A stretch of DNA of 64,000 nt from assembly GCF_036321025.1 (NCBI RefSeq), contig NZ_JAZAPB010000002.1, forward strand, positions 310,001 to 374,000, written 5' to 3'. Numbering within the stretch: position 1 is the first letter of the stretch; the number at the start of each line of letters is the position of its first letter. The notes under the pieces are model-generated. The model saw only the letters and a program-made list of their open reading frames with translations, made no database searches and was not told where the DNA came from. This DNA comes from Alteraurantiacibacter hainanensis (GTDB lineage: Bacteria > Pseudomonadota > Alphaproteobacteria > Sphingomonadales > Sphingomonadaceae). Position numbers and translations under genes: made by a program. This document shows, one piece after another, positions 62,401-64,000 of the stretch.

Positions 62401-62763
62401 AGCCCTTTCGTGAGCGGACAGCCGCTGCAGGGCATTTCGGAGCACACCGTCAACGCGACGCTGTTCTACGAGCGTGGCCCGCTTGCGCTGCGCACCGCCT
62501 ACAACTGGCGATCCGCCTTCCTGATCACGCCGCGAGACGACATTTTCCCGTTCTCGCCGATCTGGCAGGAGGCGACCGGCCAGCTGGACGCGTCGATATT
62601 CTACGACATCACCGACTCCATCAAGGTCGGGGTCCAGGGCGTGAACCTGCTCGACGAGGTGACCGAGACCTCGCAGGTGATCGATTACGACGGCACGCGG
62701 GTCACCCGCTCGGCTTTCCGCAACGACCGTCGCTTCACTTTCCTCGTCCGTTTCGACTTCTAA
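59428..62763 (+). CDS. Large SusC-like TonB-dependent receptor, likely for beta-glucan oligosaccharides
   Basis: An 1111-residue receptor, the size typical of proteobacterial carbohydrate receptors. A long signal region ends near NVALAQ (about residue 36). The plug (about 55-190) has VIVVSGFRASLRTAQDFKENADTVVDVITAEDVGALPDRSVTEALQRVPGV, and the barrel ends in FTFLVRFDF. The start is a GTG at 59428 with a GGGGAGAG site; the ATG at 59411 is in another frame. The neighbours (GH16 glucanase lipoprotein, LacI regulator, halogenase-like protein) point to uptake of laminarin-type oligosaccharides. A strong terminator follows. Confidence 0.88.
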   Translation: MSARIDSSLSFARRSRALAGVSSLALCMAVSNVALAQETVEEEAAQEAGEADANVIVVSGFRASLRTAQDFKENADTVVDVITAEDVGALPDRSVTEALQRVPGVNIGRFEKTSDPDRFSVEGTGVIIRGLPYVRSELNGRDIFSATGGRSLSFEDVSPELVGRVEVYKNQTADMIEGQIAGLVNLVTRKPLDTPGLHVAGSIEANYGDLREEWSPTFNVLASNTFDTAIGTFGIQGSYSWSELQSRTDASQVADPCYRNADLSGGCLRVFDVNSGGFGDVQNYDESNFPPTGSVIVPQYAGVRTTDLDRDREAISAIGQFESTDGRFLVTAEYLRSKASFFTEEYALLGRIDDGVAAPDPRPGTNFTFDDDGLFESGILTDNVGNAYATPFGWGGIPVDSLRFLRNTETVTEDYSVDVFFEVTDRLRFNFEGQIVQSDLTRDSVFGALSTWADIDLDLSGETPNVQFIAPMGAPDDYFSSGFYTYYWFGLDSRERNDGEMYTLRGDVEYDIGEGFFRKAAFGARWADRDRTTRNTNFSTWGNLSAPWTGRGGCAPWGEGPGCFSEGPGPFGNGFIPGRLYTGLPGQEFATGGGAFTDEFPEYSQLRDPFAENFQRGEAATPIPNGQAWFYGGDDFLADYLAGEVQPQWDEISEFSFSPERFNLGVAGRTYTNPVNGETIACDPFCPPEISNVTEITKAAYARVDFGHDFDSGWSLGGNIGLRYVETKVSSDALVGFPQANQFDDPSIGGNGDGVVQVAEIQALCQTPVPVGQERLYCNLTGQRLAEFASLFTGEAVPDDRDITFDHWLPALNVRLDSGTGWVLRGAVSKGISRPDLQLFNAGGVLGFSGRVDSGPLLSISTGNRNLLPVESWNYDLSAEWYFDDVGSLTVAGFVKDITGIVSRGTGVVNYTAPSGLSQDVIIEGPANDIDGTLYGVEIAHQQTYDFLPGPLGGLGSQFTYTYVNGNDFPNPLISGIGSPSVASAGAPLNGSPFVSGQPLQGISEHTVNATLFYERGPLALRTAYNWRSAFLITPRDDIFPFSPIWQEATGQLDASIFYDITDSIKVGVQGVNLLDEVTETSQVIDYDGTRVTRSAFRNDRRFTFLVRFDF

Positions 62764-62794
62764 CGTCGAAAGCTCCTCCGGACGGGATTACGAG

Positions 62795-62833
62795 ATGGGC
62801 TCCTGCGTGCTCCCACGCGGGGGCCCATTTTTT
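62795..62833 (+). terminator. Rho-independent terminator after the large TonB receptor
   Basis: ATGGGC and GCCCAT form the outer stem, with TGCGTG and CACGCG forming an inner stem, followed by a run of six T residues. It starts 32 bases after the receptor stop and ends 60 bases before the GH16 start, so GH16 may rely on read-through or its own promoter. Confidence 0.85.
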
Positions 62834-62893
62834 CGGTGCCTGGCGGCGCGAAAGGCAAGAGCCTGCTGCCAGGCAACGCGGAAGGACAAGAGA

Positions 62894-63880
62894 ATGACAC
62901 TCGAGATCCGGCGAACTGCGTTTGCTCCATGTCTTCTGTCAGCACCCTTGCTTGCCGCCTGTGCCGCGGTTGCGCCGCAGGCACCGGGTCCGGCACAGGC
63001 CATGCCGCACGACGACGACTGGCAGCTGGTGTGGGCGGACGATTTTGACGGCAATGCCATCGACGCCGAGCGCTGGAACCTGATCGAGGATTGCTGGGGC
63101 GGCGGCAATAACGAGCAGCAGTGCTACACCGCGCGGCCTTCGAATGTCTCGGTGGAGGACGGCGCGCTCGTCATCACTGCCCGCGACGAGGACTTTACCG
63201 GGCCTGCCTGGCCGGCTCATTTTGCCGGCCCGTCGTTCGACATGACCGAGCAGGCGACGAAGCCGTTCACCTCTGCAAAACTGACCACGCAGGGGCTGGC
63301 CGACTGGACCTACGGCCGATTCGAGATGCGTGCACGGCTGCCGCAAGGGCAGGGCGTGTGGCCCGCGTTCTGGATGCTGCCGTCGGACGATCGCTACGGC
63401 GGCTGGCCCGAAGCGGGCGAGATCGACATTCTCGAAGCCGTCAATCTGGGCGTGGAGTGCGACACGTGCGAGCCCGGCGGCGAGAGCTCCATCCTTGGCA
63501 CGCTGCACTACGGCGGCGATGGCGATTCCAGCACCTACACGAACCGCGAGATCGTCGAGCCACAGGTGCTGGACGGCGACTTTCACGTCTACGGCGCGAT
63601 CTGGGAAAAGGGGCGCATCAGCTGGACGCTGGATGGAAAGGTGTTCGGCACCATCGAAGCATCGGACTGGTACACCGTTTCGAGCGACGATCCCGAGGCG
63701 CCCTTCGACCAGCCTTTCTACCTTATCCTGAACCTTGCCATCGGCGGGAACTGGCCGGAAAGCACCGCCCTTGGCGGCGTTTCCACGCAGGGGTTCCCGA
63801 AGCAGATGGAGATTGACTGGGTGCGCGTCTGGCAATGCGAGGCAGACGCGGCTACCGGTCGTGGCTGTACGGGGGACTGA
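62894..63880 (+). CDS. GH16 family endo-beta-1,3-glucanase (laminarinase-like) lipoprotein
   Basis: A 328-residue glycoside hydrolase. The leader ends in a lipobox (LAAC, Cys23), so it is membrane-anchored, likely at the cell surface or periplasmic face. The GH16 catalytic motif GEIDILEAV gives Glu176 as nucleophile, Asp178 as helper and Glu181 as acid/base. The extra residue before the last Glu (E-I-D-I-L-E) is that of laminarinases rather than kappa-carrageenases. WTYGRFEMRARLPQGQGVWPAFWMLP is also typical. It would cut beta-1,3-glucan into oligosaccharides for the upstream receptor. The ATG at 62894 follows a GGAAGGA site, and the LacI gene starts 5 bases after its stop. Confidence 0.9.
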   Translation: MTLEIRRTAFAPCLLSAPLLAACAAVAPQAPGPAQAMPHDDDWQLVWADDFDGNAIDAERWNLIEDCWGGGNNEQQCYTARPSNVSVEDGALVITARDEDFTGPAWPAHFAGPSFDMTEQATKPFTSAKLTTQGLADWTYGRFEMRARLPQGQGVWPAFWMLPSDDRYGGWPEAGEIDILEAVNLGVECDTCEPGGESSILGTLHYGGDGDSSTYTNREIVEPQVLDGDFHVYGAIWEKGRISWTLDGKVFGTIEASDWYTVSSDDPEAPFDQPFYLILNLAIGGNWPESTALGGVSTQGFPKQMEIDWVRVWQCEADAATGRGCTGD

Positions 63881-63885
63881 CACAA

Positions 63886-64000
63886 ATGGCACGTCGCCGA
63901 CAATCCGTGACGATCAAGCACGTCGCCGCCGATGCCGGGGTGTCGCTGCAGACCGTCAGCCGCGTCATCAACAACGAGGCCAATGTCCGCCCCGAGATGA
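63886..64000 (+). CDS. LacI family transcriptional regulator, 3' end outside window
   Basis: Only the first 38 codons are inside the window. They encode the LacI-type helix-turn-helix: VTIKHVAADAGVSLQTVSRVINN, with the hinge region beginning at NEANVRPEM. LacI-family proteins repress sugar genes until an effector binds. It starts 5 bases after the GH16 stop, so the two are co-transcribed, and it is the probable binder of the operator pair at 59294-59331. Confidence 0.88.
   Translation, partial: MARRRQSVTIKHVAADAGVSLQTVSRVINNEANVRPEM

Overview
This is a 64 kb stretch of a GC-rich alphaproteobacterial chromosome. It most likely comes from the Sphingomonadales (Erythrobacteraceae or a near relative). 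I infer this from three large TonB-dependent receptors, a SusC-like receptor beside a tryptophan-halogenase-like protein, several NTF2-like proteins in a catabolic cluster, a compact chromosomal virB operon, and ppk-ppx and che operons. I found no rRNA, tRNA, CRISPR array, insertion sequence or integrase. Species and genus cannot be fixed from the sequence alone.

Region 1 (1-28977) is a catabolic island for what looks like an aromatic or phenylpropanoid substrate. It opens with a partial DUF3237 gene, a membrane histidine kinase and a few secreted or membrane proteins of unknown role (DUF1097; two Sec-exported proteins; a lipoprotein with a very long Arg/Gln/Glu tail). The core (7092-19433) is built around a MarR regulator. 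It holds a carotenoid-oxygenase/isoeugenol-monooxygenase-like dioxygenase, two NTF2-like proteins, an aromatic-acid MFS transporter, a VAO/4-cresol-dehydrogenase-type flavoprotein translationally coupled to a c-type cytochrome and a Tat-exported protein, an NmrA-like reductase, a PQQ quinohemoprotein alcohol dehydrogenase and an aldehyde dehydrogenase. Three of its divergent promoters share the palindrome TAAC-N4-GTTA, which I propose is the MarR operator and defines a regulon. A second wing (19454-28977) has a TonB-C protein, a second and unusual PQQ/heme dehydrogenase divergent from a TonB receptor, another aldehyde dehydrogenase, a Zn alcohol dehydrogenase and an HSL-type esterase.

Region 2 (28974-36899) is a complete minus-strand chemotaxis operon, cheA-cheW-cheY-cheB-cheR, followed by a GGDEF-EAL protein and a methyl-accepting protein. 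Region 3 (37016-43466) has a short DksA/TraR zinc-finger protein, a second dioxygenase divergent from an NTF2-like gene across a 15-bp palindrome, a small basic protein, and the ppx and ppk1 polyphosphate genes.

Region 4 (43556-51534) is a type IV secretion operon in the order virB1-B2-B3-B4-B6-B9-B10-B11, without virB5, virB7, virB8 or virD4. Region 5 (51730-57529) has a TPR protein, a surface-lipoprotein/TonB-receptor pair with a good terminator between them, and an atypical winged-helix response regulator. Region 6 (57650-64000) looks like a beta-glucan utilisation locus: tryptophan-halogenase-like protein, 1111-residue TonB receptor, GH16 glucanase lipoprotein and the start of a LacI-family regulator. 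Two LacI-type palindromes lie in front of the receptor.
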